DNA of 64,000 bases, taken from VFKU01 sp038916785. GTDB taxonomy: Bacteria > Hydrogenedentota > Hydrogenedentia > Hydrogenedentales > GCA-2746185. A program made the position numbers and the translations under genes. The stretch is taken from contig JBCLBO010000003.1 in NCBI GenBank assembly GCA_038916785.1, forward strand, positions 16,413 through 80,412. Direction: 5' to 3'. The notes under the pieces are model-generated. The model did not search any database. It saw nothing but the letters and a program-made list of their open reading frames with translations, and was not told where the DNA came from. Numbering within the stretch: the stretch's first letter is position 1; every line of letters starts with the position of its first letter. Below are positions 35,127 through 43,329 of this stretch, in pieces.

Positions 35127-36092
35127 ATGCCACACGAGCGGGATTCTTCTCTATTCGAGTTGCTCGTCTCTCGCATCTATGGACTCATTGAGCAAGCGGA
35201 TACAGAGGTAATTTGGAATAAGCACCTTCCCGATCCAGATGACCCAAAGTCTCAACGACAGGTTGATGTTACGCTAAAGAGAAACAATATTCTGACAATT
35301 ATCGAGTGCAGGCTCCATCAAGACCCCCAGGATGTAACTTGGGTCGAGTCGTTGATCGGAAAAAGAGTAAGTCTGCGTGCGGACGCTGTGATTGCAGTAA
35401 GCTCATCAGGATTTACACCCTTGGCCCGCAAGAAGGCTGAGGTTCATGGAATTATACTTCGCGATCTCGTCAGTTTATCGGCGGCTGAAGTCTCAGAATG
35501 GGGAATGACGACACGCGTTTTCGTTGAGTATCTCGTTTACGATTCCGCCAATGCAACGGTGCATCTTGATGGCGAAAATCTCAACGGGACGGAGCTGCAA
35601 AGGGTAGTCGACTGGGCTAAATCCTCCACTACCAATATGTTGAGTCAAATTACGAATAAATTTGTTGACCAGTTGAATCGAATCGACAGTGAACCTGTAG
35701 ACATTCAAGTTTTTCTCAACCCACCTTGGATTGATTCCGCAGCTCATGTGGTACGAAAGGTTGATTTCGCGGCCATTGTCCGGAGAATCAGAGAAGAACA
35801 CTCTGTTCCGTTAGTTTCGGCATACGATCTACCTAATGTACATCCGTTGGAGCGTGAAACTTTCGTAGAGAGAAATTCGCAATACGCGACTGAAGTAATC
35901 CGAAGCGGCGGCAGTGTAGCAATCACGTTAGACTTTTCAAGGGTCCGACCACCAGAGAAGGGGCAGTTTCTAAGCTACACCGTGACGATGAAAGACGTAA
36001 CCTCCGTCACACATCGTATTGTCGGATTTGACAAAGGCTTATGGTTCAATGGGGTCGAGGTGCGCTATACGTTCGTTCCTAATTTCTGTTGA
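35127..36092 (+). CDS. PD-(D/E)xK-like restriction endonuclease domain protein
   Basis: A 321-residue protein; the ATG at 35127 is preceded by GGAA and fits better than an upstream TTG. The N-terminal half has QRQVDVTLKRN (Asp47) and TIIECRLHQDPQDV (Glu60, Arg62), then WVESLIGKR, the layout of Mrr-like PD-(D/E)xK nucleases with Arg where Lys is usual. The C-terminal half is beta-rich and unrecognised. Base composition is visibly more A+T-rich than its neighbours, suggesting acquisition. No methyltransferase is adjacent, so it is not a classical restriction pair. Confidence 0.65.
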   Translation: MPHERDSSLFELLVSRIYGLIEQADTEVIWNKHLPDPDDPKSQRQVDVTLKRNNILTIIECRLHQDPQDVTWVESLIGKRVSLRADAVIAVSSSGFTPLARKKAEVHGIILRDLVSLSAAEVSEWGMTTRVFVEYLVYDSANATVHLDGENLNGTELQRVVDWAKSSTTNMLSQITNKFVDQLNRIDSEPVDIQVFLNPPWIDSAAHVVRKVDFAAIVRRIREEHSVPLVSAYDLPNVHPLERETFVERNSQYATEVIRSGGSVAITLDFSRVRPPEKGQFLSYTVTMKDVTSVTHRIVGFDKGLWFNGVEVRYTFVPNFC

Positions 36093-36110
36093 ACCTTGTC
36101 ATTTCTACTC

Positions 36111-36135
36111 GGCCGCGCGGGAGCGCGACCCTCCC
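36111..36135 (+). repeat. Dispersed hairpin repeat, copy 1 (left of hicAB)
   Basis: GGCCGCGCGGGAGCGCGACC followed by CTCCC. The same element is at 36654-36680 and 58459-58485. It folds as an eight-base stem with a GGGA loop; this copy has one T-to-C change in the left arm. Confidence 0.75.
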
Positions 36136-36177
36136 AGCGTCGCTCATGCGGATGATGGAGGCGCGGAGAGTATGTGG

Positions 36178-36417
36178 CTACCCGGCGTGCTGCATTTTGT
36201 TGGCGAAATCTTGGCCGGAGGTTGGTGGAGGAAGTGGACGTCCGTCTTGTTGATAGAGATCGATCGCTTCTTCGACGATTTGGCACAGTTCCTCAAATAC
36301 CTGTTTCTCGTCGTCGCCGTGGCACCCGCCGAGGACGAGACCCGGGGCGCTACCGACGTAGCATCCGTCCTCTTCGGACCATTCGACTATCTTCGCGTAT
36401 CGCGCAGTGTTTTTCAT
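36178..36417 (-). CDS. hicB: HicB-type antitoxin
   Basis: A 79-residue protein with the partial RNase H-like HicB fold (YAKIVEWSEEDGCYVGSAPG, LVLGGCHGDDEKQVFEELCQIVEEAI). It overlaps the stop of the HicA gene as ATGA. HicB binds and neutralises HicA. It lacks a clear C-terminal DNA-binding domain, so autoregulation may be weak or need another factor. The pair is flanked by two copies of a hairpin repeat. Confidence 0.88.
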   Translation of the reverse strand: MKNTARYAKIVEWSEEDGCYVGSAPGLVLGGCHGDDEKQVFEELCQIVEEAIDLYQQDGRPLPPPTSGQDFANKMQHAG

Positions 36418-36611
36418 TTTCTAGACTCCTCGGTCGCCAGTCGAACGGCCCGAATTTGATACGCCTTGGCGTCATCACCGGGCATTCCGGAAATGGTCAC
36501 GGGTTTTGCCGTGTCCGGATGAACAAAATTTCTATGGCTCCCTTTTCCTCCGCGATTTACGAAACCGGCACGTTCCAAATCGCGTATCAACTCTCGGACC
36601 TTTGGAGGCAT
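36414..36611 (-). CDS. hicA: HicA-type mRNA interferase toxin
   Basis: A 65-residue protein with the HicA dsRBD-like fold: VRELIRDLERAGFVNRGGKG, then SHRNFVHP containing the catalytic histidine, and KPVTISGMPGDD. HicA cleaves mRNA and tmRNA when free of HicB. The order hicA-hicB with a four-base overlap is usual. A TATACT at 36640-36635 on this strand is a candidate -10 box; no good -35 is seen. Confidence 0.9.
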   Translation of the reverse strand: MPPKVRELIRDLERAGFVNRGGKGSHRNFVHPDTAKPVTISGMPGDDAKAYQIRAVRLATEESRK

Positions 36612-36653
36612 CGTGTGGTCGCTTTGTCATTGGAAGTATAGCAGGTGGCGCGT

Positions 36654-36680
36654 GCGGTCGCGCGGGAACGCGACCCTCCC
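36654..36680 (+). repeat. Dispersed hairpin repeat, copy 2 (right of hicAB)
   Basis: GCGGTCGCGCGGGAACGCGA followed by CCCTCCC. It has the same orientation as copy 1 at 36111, so the two form direct repeats on either side of hicAB. Confidence 0.75.
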
Positions 36681-36684
36681 CTAC

Positions 36685-36766
36685 TGTCATCCCCGCGAAA
36701 GCGGGGATCTCTCGATAAGCCATAGCCTCCGGTAGAGGAGAGGTCCCCGCTTTCGCGGGGATGACA
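36685..36766. repeat. 29-bp inverted repeat, CCCCGCGAAAGCGGGGA type
   Basis: Arms 36685-36713 and 36738-36766 are reverse complements with one mismatch. Each contains CCCCGCGAAAGCGGGGA, itself a hairpin. This is a widespread bacterial intergenic repeat often seen translated as VIPAKAGI. Lying just after the trpA stop, it may also terminate the trp operon. Confidence 0.85.
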
Positions 36767-36820
36767 AAAAAGGGAGTTCAGGGAGCGCGATCGTTTCCGC
36801 CGCGCGAAGCCGGATCGCAG

Positions 36821-37621
36821 TTAGCGCCCCTTCGTCGCGTCGGCGAGCGATTTGACGAAGGCGCCGACCTGCAGCGCGGTATCCGGCGACTCGCCGAGTT
36901 CGCCGATTAGGCGGACTATGGCGCTGCCTACTACTACGCCGTCGCCGTAGGCGGCGACTTGGCGGGCTTGGGCTGGGGTGCCGATGCCGAAGCCTACTGC
37001 CACCGGCAGCGGGGTCTTTGCCTTGATGCGCGCGACCATGCTTTGGACGTCGGTCTCGACGTTGCTGCGTTCGCCCGTGGTGCCGGTGCGCGAGACGTAG
37101 TAGATGAAGCCGCTGGAGTGTTTGGCGACGAGTTCGATGCGCTCGGGCGTGCTCGTCGGCGCGAGGAGGAACACGGTACACAGGCCGTGCTTGCGGAACG
37201 CGGTCTCGTAGTCCGCGGATTCCTCGGGCGGCAGGTCGACGCAGAGGATGCCATCGACGCCCGCGGCTGCGGAGTCCTCGGCGAGCTTGGCGACGCCGTA
37301 CGCGAGCACGGGGTTGTAGTAGGTGAAGAGCAGAATCGGGACTTGCGTCTTTGTGCGCAGGCGCTTGACCAGTGCGAGGATGTCCGCGATGCGCACGTGG
37401 TGTTTCAGCGCGCGCGTGGCGGCTTCCTGATTCACGGGGCCGTCCGCGAGCGGGTCGGTGTAGGGCACGCCGAACTCGACGAGGTCCGCGCCCGCGCGAT
37501 CGAGTTCGAGCACAATCTGCTCAGTCATCGCGAGCGTCGGGTCGCCCGCGGTGATATAGGGGATGAAGGCTTTCTCGCCCCGCGCCTTGAGGTCGGCGAA
37601 GCGCTTCTCGATCCGGTTCAC
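36821..37621 (-). CDS. trpA: Tryptophan synthase alpha subunit
   Basis: Cleaves indole-3-glycerol phosphate to indole and glyceraldehyde 3-phosphate. The GTG at 37621 overlaps the trpB stop as GTGA and gives 266 residues, the normal length; longer frames upstream are shadows of trpB. Catalytic Glu49 (LVEFGVPYTDPLADGP) and Asp60 are in place, along with FIPYITAGDP. It is the last gene of trpDCFBA and is followed by a large inverted repeat that may end transcription. Confidence 0.96.
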   Translation of the reverse strand: MNRIEKRFADLKARGEKAFIPYITAGDPTLAMTEQIVLELDRAGADLVEFGVPYTDPLADGPVNQEAATRALKHHVRIADILALVKRLRTKTQVPILLFTYYNPVLAYGVAKLAEDSAAAGVDGILCVDLPPEESADYETAFRKHGLCTVFLLAPTSTPERIELVAKHSSGFIYYVSRTGTTGERSNVETDVQSMVARIKAKTPLPVAVGFGIGTPAQARQVAAYGDGVVVGSAIVRLIGELGESPDTALQVGAFVKSLADATKGR

Positions 37622-38856
37622 GCGAGGCCGCCCTCGTCCGGCAGGATGAACTTCGCGGCTTGCACGACGTCCTTGTCGCCGCGGCCCGACATGTTCACGA
37701 TGACGATGTCGGTCTTCTTCATCTTCGGCACGGCCTTGGCGGCGTATGCGATGGCGTGCGCGCTTTCGAGCGCGGGGATGATGCCTTCGAGGCGGCTGCA
37801 CAACTGAAAACCTTCGAGCGCTTCGTCGTCCATCGCGTAGGTGTATTCGATGCGGCCTGCCTCGCGCAGGTGGGCGTGCTCGGGGCCGACGCTGGCGTAG
37901 TCGAGCCCGGCGGAGACGCTGTGCGTGCCGAGGATTTGGCCGTCGGCGTCTTGCAGCACGTAGCTCATCGCGCCTTGCAACATACCGAGGCTGCCGCCTG
38001 CGAAGCGCGCGGCGTGTTTACCCGGCTCGATGGCGGTGCCGCCGGCCTCGACGCCTATCATGCGGACGTTTTGGTCCGGGAGGAACTCGAAGAAAAGGCC
38101 GATCGCGTTGCTGCCGCCGCCGACGCAGGCGATCAGGCAATCGGGCAGGCGTCCCTCCTGCTCGAGGATTTGCTGGCGCGCCTCGCGGCCGATGACGCTC
38201 TGGAAATCGCGGCAAATGAGCGGATAGGGGTGCGGGCCGTGGACCGTGCCGAGGACGTAATGCGTGGTGCGGACGTTGGTGACCCAGTCGCGTAGCGCGT
38301 CGTTGATCGCGTCCTTGAGCGTGCGGCTGCCGGTGTTGACCGGGTTGACCTTGGCACCGAGGAGTTTCATGCGGAACACGTTGAGTTTTTGGCGCTCGAT
38401 GTCCTCCGAGCCCATGTAAATCTCGCACTCGAGGCCGAGCAGCGCGCAGGCGGTCGCCGTGGCGACACCGTGCTGGCCCGCGCCCGTCTCGGCGATGATG
38501 CGCGGCTTGCCCATTTTCTGGGCGAGGAGCACCTGGCCGAGCGCGTTGTTTATTTTGTGTGCGCCGGTGTGGGCGAGGTCTTCGCGCTTGAAGTAGACGC
38601 GCGCGCCGCCGCAGTGCTGGGTGAATCGCTCGGCGAAGTACAGCGGTGTCGGCCGGCCGACGTATTGCCGCAGGTAATGCAGGTAGGTCTTCTGAAAAAC
38701 CGGGTCGGACTTTGTCGCCGTGTAGGCCGCGTCGAGCTCGGCCAGCGCGGGCATGAGTATCTCGGGGACGAACTTGCCCCCGAATCGCCCGAAGCGTCCG
38801 CGCGCGTCAGGGAAGTGATAGTTTTGCTTCGCGAACGAAGCGGCGAAGTTTGTCAT
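37618..38856 (-). CDS. trpB: Tryptophan synthase beta subunit
   Basis: Condenses indole with serine using PLP. 412 residues from an ATG at 38856. PLP lysine Lys101 lies in HTGAHKINNALGQ; ETGAGQHG and the phosphate-binding CVGGGSNAIGLF are present, as is the SAGLDYASVGPEH segment. This is the TrpB1 type that pairs with TrpA. The start lies 50 bases inside trpF, and the stop overlaps trpA. Confidence 0.97.
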   Translation of the reverse strand: MTNFAASFAKQNYHFPDARGRFGRFGGKFVPEILMPALAELDAAYTATKSDPVFQKTYLHYLRQYVGRPTPLYFAERFTQHCGGARVYFKREDLAHTGAHKINNALGQVLLAQKMGKPRIIAETGAGQHGVATATACALLGLECEIYMGSEDIERQKLNVFRMKLLGAKVNPVNTGSRTLKDAINDALRDWVTNVRTTHYVLGTVHGPHPYPLICRDFQSVIGREARQQILEQEGRLPDCLIACVGGGSNAIGLFFEFLPDQNVRMIGVEAGGTAIEPGKHAARFAGGSLGMLQGAMSYVLQDADGQILGTHSVSAGLDYASVGPEHAHLREAGRIEYTYAMDDEALEGFQLCSRLEGIIPALESAHAIAYAAKAVPKMKKTDIVIVNMSGRGDKDVVQAAKFILPDEGGLA

Positions 38857-39433
38857 GGTCCTTCTTTCCCGGTTCCTTTTCGACCCCGCCGGACACGTCC
38901 ACTGCATAGGGGCGAACAATGCGCACGGCCTCGGCGACGTTCTCCGGCGTGAGCCCGCCGGCCAAGATGATCGGCGTGTCGACTTGCTCCACAACTTTAC
39001 GCGCCATGTCCCAATCGACCGTGCGGCCCGTGCCGCCGCGCGCCTCGGCGTCATGCGCATCGAGCAGTATAGCGCCCGCAATGTATCGGTTTGCGTGCTT
39101 CGGCGTAAAATCGGGGCCCATCCGTAGGGCCTTGATCGTGCGAGGGCCGATGGCCACCACCCACTCCGGGTGCTCGTCTCCGTGCAACTGGATTCGATCG
39201 ACAAGCTCGAGGTAGAAATCGACCTGGTCGTCGGTGGGGTCGATGACTACGCCGACGGTTATAATAAACGGTGGAATCTGGTCTTGAATTTCCGCAATGA
39301 AGTTGGCCGGATCGATATAGCGGTTCTTCGCTCTGCCCTCTTGCGCGAAGACGAAGCCCAGCGCGTCGGCCCCGGCGTCGACGGCGGCGAGCGCGTCGTC
39401 GAGATTGGTGATGCCGCAGATTTTAACTTTCAT
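38807..39433 (-). CDS. trpF: Phosphoribosylanthranilate isomerase
   Basis: A 208-residue TIM barrel for the third step of tryptophan synthesis. Catalytic Cys6 (VKICGIT) and Asp125 (LLDAHDAE) are present, with ILAGGLTPENV and VDVSGGVE at the C-terminal phosphate site. The 3' end overlaps trpB by 50 bases and the 5' end overlaps trpC by 11, an unusually compact arrangement. Confidence 0.96.
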   Translation of the reverse strand: MKVKICGITNLDDALAAVDAGADALGFVFAQEGRAKNRYIDPANFIAEIQDQIPPFIITVGVVIDPTDDQVDFYLELVDRIQLHGDEHPEWVVAIGPRTIKALRMGPDFTPKHANRYIAGAILLDAHDAEARGGTGRTVDWDMARKVVEQVDTPIILAGGLTPENVAEAVRIVRPYAVDVSGGVEKEPGKKDHDKLRRFVREAKLSLP

Positions 39434-40205
39434 CGTTGCCCAGGAGGTCCCGTAGTTTGGCGCGCGCGTCGGCGCTGGTCACCAGCGACTCGCCGACAAG
39501 CATAGCATCGACCCCGCTGCTCTCCAGCGTGCGGACATGCTCGCGCGTGTGGATGCCGCTCTCCGCGACGAGGACTTTTCCGGCGGGGATGAGCTTGCGT
39601 AGCGTGAGCGTGGTGTTTAGGTCCACGTTGAAGGTTTGCAGATCGCGATTGTTCACTCCGAGAATCGCGGCACCGCTGTCGAGCGCGCGGTGGACCTCCT
39701 CCGCGTCGTGGCATTCGACCAGCACGCCCATGCCGAGCGATTCGGCGAGTTCGCGGTATTCGCGGAGCTGCGAATCGCTCAGGATGCGCACGATGAGCAG
39801 GATCGCGTCCGCGGTGGCCACGCGCGCTTCGTAAATCTGGTAAGGATCGATGACGAATTCCTTGCGCAGGCACGGCAGCTTCACCGAGCGGCGCACGGCG
39901 ATGAGATCGTCGAGCGAGCCGCGGAAAAATTTTTCGTCGGTGAGCACGGAGATGGCGGAGGCGCCGCACTCCTCGTAAATGCTGGCGAGATCGGTCACGC
40001 CCATGCCTTTGAGGAGCGTGCCGCGCGAGGGGGAGGCGCGCTTGATCTCGGCAATGAGCCGGATGGTGTCGCCCCGAAGCGCGCGGAGGAAATCGCGCGG
40101 CGCGGGCGAGTCCTGGGCCCACTCCTGGAGTTGCGCGAGCGGCCGGCGGGCTTTCGCCTCCGCCACTTCGCCGCGCTTATGTTCGCAGATCTCGTCGAGA
40201 ATCAT
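39423..40205 (-). CDS. trpC: Indole-3-glycerol phosphate synthase
   Basis: A 260-residue TIM barrel forming indole-3-glycerol phosphate. IAEIKRASPSRG with Lys55, LRKEFVIDPYQIYEAR, LGVNNRDLQTF and VAESGIHT are the standard signatures. The start is MILDEICEHKR, as usual. It is separated from trpD by nine bases and overlaps trpF. Confidence 0.97.
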   Translation of the reverse strand: MILDEICEHKRGEVAEAKARRPLAQLQEWAQDSPAPRDFLRALRGDTIRLIAEIKRASPSRGTLLKGMGVTDLASIYEECGASAISVLTDEKFFRGSLDDLIAVRRSVKLPCLRKEFVIDPYQIYEARVATADAILLIVRILSDSQLREYRELAESLGMGVLVECHDAEEVHRALDSGAAILGVNNRDLQTFNVDLNTTLTLRKLIPAGKVLVAESGIHTREHVRTLESSGVDAMLVGESLVTSADARAKLRDLLGNDES

Positions 40206-40214
40206 GGGTACGCG

Positions 40215-41231
40215 CTAGGCCGCCTTCGCATTCGTAAGGCGCACGAGGGCTTCGAGTTTTTCGCCAGCGGCGCCGGAGTCGATCGACTTGCGCGCGAGAT
40301 CCACGGCCGCCTTCCAGACGATCGCCGAGTCCGCCGCGCGGATCGCGGCGGCGGCATTTACGAGGACGATGTCTCGCTTGGGTCCCGGTGTGCCGCTGAG
40401 CACGTCGCGCAGGATGCGCGCGTTTTCGGTGGCGTCGCCGCCGGCCAGCTCGGCCACGCTACTCGACGCCACGCCGAAGTCCTGCGGATTTACTTCATAG
40501 GTCTTTACGCCTTGTGCCGTCGCTTCCGCGACGAAGGTGGGTCCGCTCAGCGTGATCTCGTCGAGGCCGTCGCTGCCGGCGACGACGAAGGCGTGGCGCG
40601 TGCCGAGGCGATGCAGGACCTCGGCCATGTCCTTCACGCGCGCGCGGTCGTACACGCCGACGACCTGGGCGTCCGCACCGGCGGGATTAGTCAGCGGGCC
40701 GAGCAGGTTGAACACGGTGCGAATCTTGAGTTCGGCGCGCACCGGCGCGACGTGCTTCATCGCGCCGTGCAACGCGCGTGCGAAGAGGAAGCCGATGCCG
40801 ATCTCGTCGATGCATCGCCCGACCGTCTCGGGGCCCACATCGAGCTTGACGCCGAGCGCTTCGAGGACGTCGGCGCTGCCGCATTTGCTGGATGCGCTGC
40901 GATTGCCGTGTTTGGCGACGGCGATGCCTGCGCCTGCGACGACAAAAGCGGCGGCCGTGGAGATATTAAAGGTGCCGGAGGCGTCGCCGCCGGTGCCGCA
41001 GGTGTCCACGAGAGGCCGGCGAGCGGTCGTGACGCGGGTGGCGAGCCGGCGCATGGCGGAGGCGAAGCCGGTCAATTCTTCGACGGTCTCCCCTTTCATG
41101 CGCAGCGCGACGAGGAACGCGCCAATCTGGGCGGGCGTGGCGTTACCGGACATGATCGTGAGAAGCAGGTCGCTCGCTTCGTCAGAAGAAAGACTCTTGC
41201 AATCGATGATTCTGGTAAGATACTCAATCAA
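40215..41231 (-). CDS. trpD: Anthranilate phosphoribosyltransferase
   Basis: Transfers phosphoribose from PRPP to anthranilate. 338 residues with DTCGTGGDASGTFNIST near 75, KHGNRSASSKCGSADVLEALG and the NLLGPLTNPAG segment. It starts at TTG with no clear ribosome site, inside the last codons of the upstream tail-collar gene, so translation probably depends on coupling. trpE and trpG are not in the window. Confidence 0.95.
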   Translation of the reverse strand: MIEYLTRIIDCKSLSSDEASDLLLTIMSGNATPAQIGAFLVALRMKGETVEELTGFASAMRRLATRVTTARRPLVDTCGTGGDASGTFNISTAAAFVVAGAGIAVAKHGNRSASSKCGSADVLEALGVKLDVGPETVGRCIDEIGIGFLFARALHGAMKHVAPVRAELKIRTVFNLLGPLTNPAGADAQVVGVYDRARVKDMAEVLHRLGTRHAFVVAGSDGLDEITLSGPTFVAEATAQGVKTYEVNPQDFGVASSSVAELAGGDATENARILRDVLSGTPGPKRDIVLVNAAAAIRAADSAIVWKAAVDLARKSIDSGAAGEKLEALVRLTNAKAA

Positions 41232-41976
41232 TGGTATTGCACTTTATAATGTAGAGTATCGTCATATACGGCGGCATGATGTTAAAACTCCTGTTTTCTC
41301 CTACTTCGTAAAGTTCCTCGGCTTGGCCACTCGAATTGTCCGCAGCAACCACGAAAAATCCACCGACGACTGCGTCCATGTTGTCCTTACTCGGTTGAGT
41401 CTTCGCGTGACCGTGAATATGCTTCGGCAACTCTGGAATTGTCAGAAGATGGGTCGCAGAGCCGCTCGATTCACCGACACTATGGCTCTGGATGTCCGGG
41501 ACGTGATCGGATCGATGCATTATTGGTGAGTCATTTTGGCCAAGCAGAAATCTGCCGCGAAGATCTGGGAAAGTCTGACCTACCAGATTCCTAAGGTCCT
41601 TGAATTGTTCAGTATTGGGAACGTCAGATCCGTCGCAGAGATGCCACCCGGCTGGAATCGCAGAGTTACTCTTATTGAAGTAGGGAACAATTGTCCCGAC
41701 GGGAACTTCTATTGCCGCGAGTTCGTCTCCAGCCACCCAGTCCTTCCCTGACTTGCCATCCCTCCACGCTACAAGTGCTTGTACATCGTTGCGGAGCTCT
41801 TTTTGGTAGTAAACAAACGTGACATAAGCTGCGCCTGCGGCAAAACCTGCTGTTACTATGGCCCAGATGAGCGTAACAGCTGCCCAACTCGTCTCAATTC
41901 GCCGGAACAACATCACGATTCGCTTCATCCACGACATCATGTTCGGCTTCTGGGCTCGTGATTTACGTACATTCAT
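41224..41976 (-). CDS. Membrane-anchored phage tail-collar domain protein
   Basis: A 250-residue protein with a strong GGAGG site seven bases before its ATG. One transmembrane helix lies at about 33-56. The exposed part has the Tail_Collar pattern: EVPVGTIVPYF, then IPAGWHLCDGS, PDLRGRFLLG, LLTIPELPKHIHGH and a closing MPPYMTILYIIK. In phages this domain is in tail fibre or collar proteins. Here it is tethered to the membrane and overlaps the trpD start by eight bases, heading the trp operon. Composition is lower in GC than trpD. Its role is unknown. Confidence 0.8.
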   Translation of the reverse strand: MNVRKSRAQKPNMMSWMKRIVMLFRRIETSWAAVTLIWAIVTAGFAAGAAYVTFVYYQKELRNDVQALVAWRDGKSGKDWVAGDELAAIEVPVGTIVPYFNKSNSAIPAGWHLCDGSDVPNTEQFKDLRNLVGQTFPDLRGRFLLGQNDSPIMHRSDHVPDIQSHSVGESSGSATHLLTIPELPKHIHGHAKTQPSKDNMDAVVGGFFVVAADNSSGQAEELYEVGENRSFNIMPPYMTILYIIKCNTID

Positions 41977-42113
41977 GATCGTTCCTCCGCGGTCCCCGCA
42001 GACCCTGAAGTGACGATTCTACAATTGTTGGTCAGTAGACTGGTAAATGTTGTTCGAGGCGACGAGATTCCGCGCCAAGGCGCGCTATCACACGGTTGTC
42101 TGGAACGAATGGC

Positions 42114-42668
42114 TCAGAGGCGCGGAGACCATGCGTTGACGCCCTGCGGGCGGAATTCGCCCGACTTCTCGCGCGCGATCGAGAGCGTTTGCCATCGTTC
42201 GCCGGTGCGTTCCTTGGCGATGTGGACGATCTGCCCAAGGTGGTACGCCGTGTGCATGAGCTGCCGGTTAATCGCATCGACCAGTGTGTGCGCCTCGCCG
42301 CGGATGTAGATGGTGCGCGCGAGATCACCGGAAGTGAAGGTGGCGATGGAATCGAAGAGGGCCTTCCAGCCTTCTTCCCAAATCCCGAGAAGGTCTGCGC
42401 GGCTCAGGGGGCCGGATACGATGAATTCGCCGTCGCGGCGGCGGCCGGGCTTCTCGCCGTCGGTGGTCAGCGGTTCGGTCCAACGCGAGAGCATATTTCC
42501 ATGCAGGTGCTGAATTTGGATGCGCAGACTATTGCATTCAGGATTGAAAGCCCATTCCAGGTGAGCGTCGGAGACTTGTTCAAAAGCGCACTCGGACATG
42601 CGCTTGAGCGTTTCAACGCGTTTTCGGGCGCTGTCCAAGTAGAGGGCGCCTGGGTCGGACGAATTCAC
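42114..42668 (-). CDS. DUF1572/DinB-like four-helix protein
   Basis: A 184-residue protein starting at GTG with AGGAG seven bases upstream. It has the DinB-like four-helix pattern with scattered histidines (IQHLHGNMLSRW, INRQLMHTAYHLGQIVHIA) that bind metal in the family, and resembles DUF1572 proteins. Members include thiol-dependent transferases of unknown substrate. It stands alone between the tail-collar gene and a DUF115-like gene. Confidence 0.82.
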   Translation of the reverse strand: MNSSDPGALYLDSARKRVETLKRMSECAFEQVSDAHLEWAFNPECNSLRIQIQHLHGNMLSRWTEPLTTDGEKPGRRRDGEFIVSGPLSRADLLGIWEEGWKALFDSIATFTSGDLARTIYIRGEAHTLVDAINRQLMHTAYHLGQIVHIAKERTGERWQTLSIAREKSGEFRPQGVNAWSPRL

Positions 42669-42726
42669 ATCAGGTCTCCTGTGTCCGCATCAAGTTATGC
42701 GCATCGGTCGTGATGGTCTACAGCGG

Positions 42727-43329
42727 CTACAGTGCGACGGCCTCTTCATAGGGCATGTGGGGAAAGCACTTCAACTGGCTGACCGGGCTGCAATTGTAGA
42801 TTTTGACGGGGTGGTCTTTCAGTATTTCGGCAGCTCGTTCGAGCATTCGGATCATTTTCGGGAACTCGGTGTTCTCGTGGTTGGCCGAGGCGTCGTCTTT
42901 CCCGAAGAAGTGGGTTAGTCCACGGTCGTGGCGCAGGTCGAGGCCGAGGAAATAGACCTCGGCGAAACCCATGTAGACAGCCAGTTGGAGCGCGAGGTAG
43001 GCAATGGTGTAGCCGGTGTAGACGCCCTGCGTGAGGTCCCAACTGAATCCTTCGGCGGCAAGATTGGCGAGCCTCAGACCGAAAGGGCGCCCTTCGATGG
43101 TGAAAAGTTGTCGGGATTTTTTTAATTCTTCGGGGTACAGGTCGAAAAGGCGTTGGTCCATGACGCAGTGGTAGTAGGTGTATGGATAGACGAGGAAGGA
43201 TCGGTTGAGGCCCAAGGTGATCCGTCGATCAAGTAGCGAGAGATCGAGCGTCGAGAGCGAGGGGCCGGAGGCGAGGATGAACAGGCGCTTGCCTTGGTGC
43301 AGACCTTTGAACGCTTCAATCTCATGCAT
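42727..43329 (-). CDS. DUF115/GT42-like Rossmann protein
   Basis: A 200-residue protein; the ATG at 43329 overlaps the sialidase-like gene by eight bases. The N-terminus KRLFILASGPSLSTLDLSLL with TLGLNRSF, and the EVYFLGLDLRHD segment, match the nucleotide-binding fold shared by DUF115 (MptE-like) proteins and the Cst-type GT42 sialyltransferases. The function may be transfer of a sialic-acid-like sugar or of a phosphate. The sialidase-like neighbour hints at a sugar, but I cannot decide. Confidence 0.6.
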   Translation of the reverse strand: MHEIEAFKGLHQGKRLFILASGPSLSTLDLSLLDRRITLGLNRSFLVYPYTYYHCVMDQRLFDLYPEELKKSRQLFTIEGRPFGLRLANLAAEGFSWDLTQGVYTGYTIAYLALQLAVYMGFAEVYFLGLDLRHDRGLTHFFGKDDASANHENTEFPKMIRMLERAAEILKDHPVKIYNCSPVSQLKCFPHMPYEEAVAL

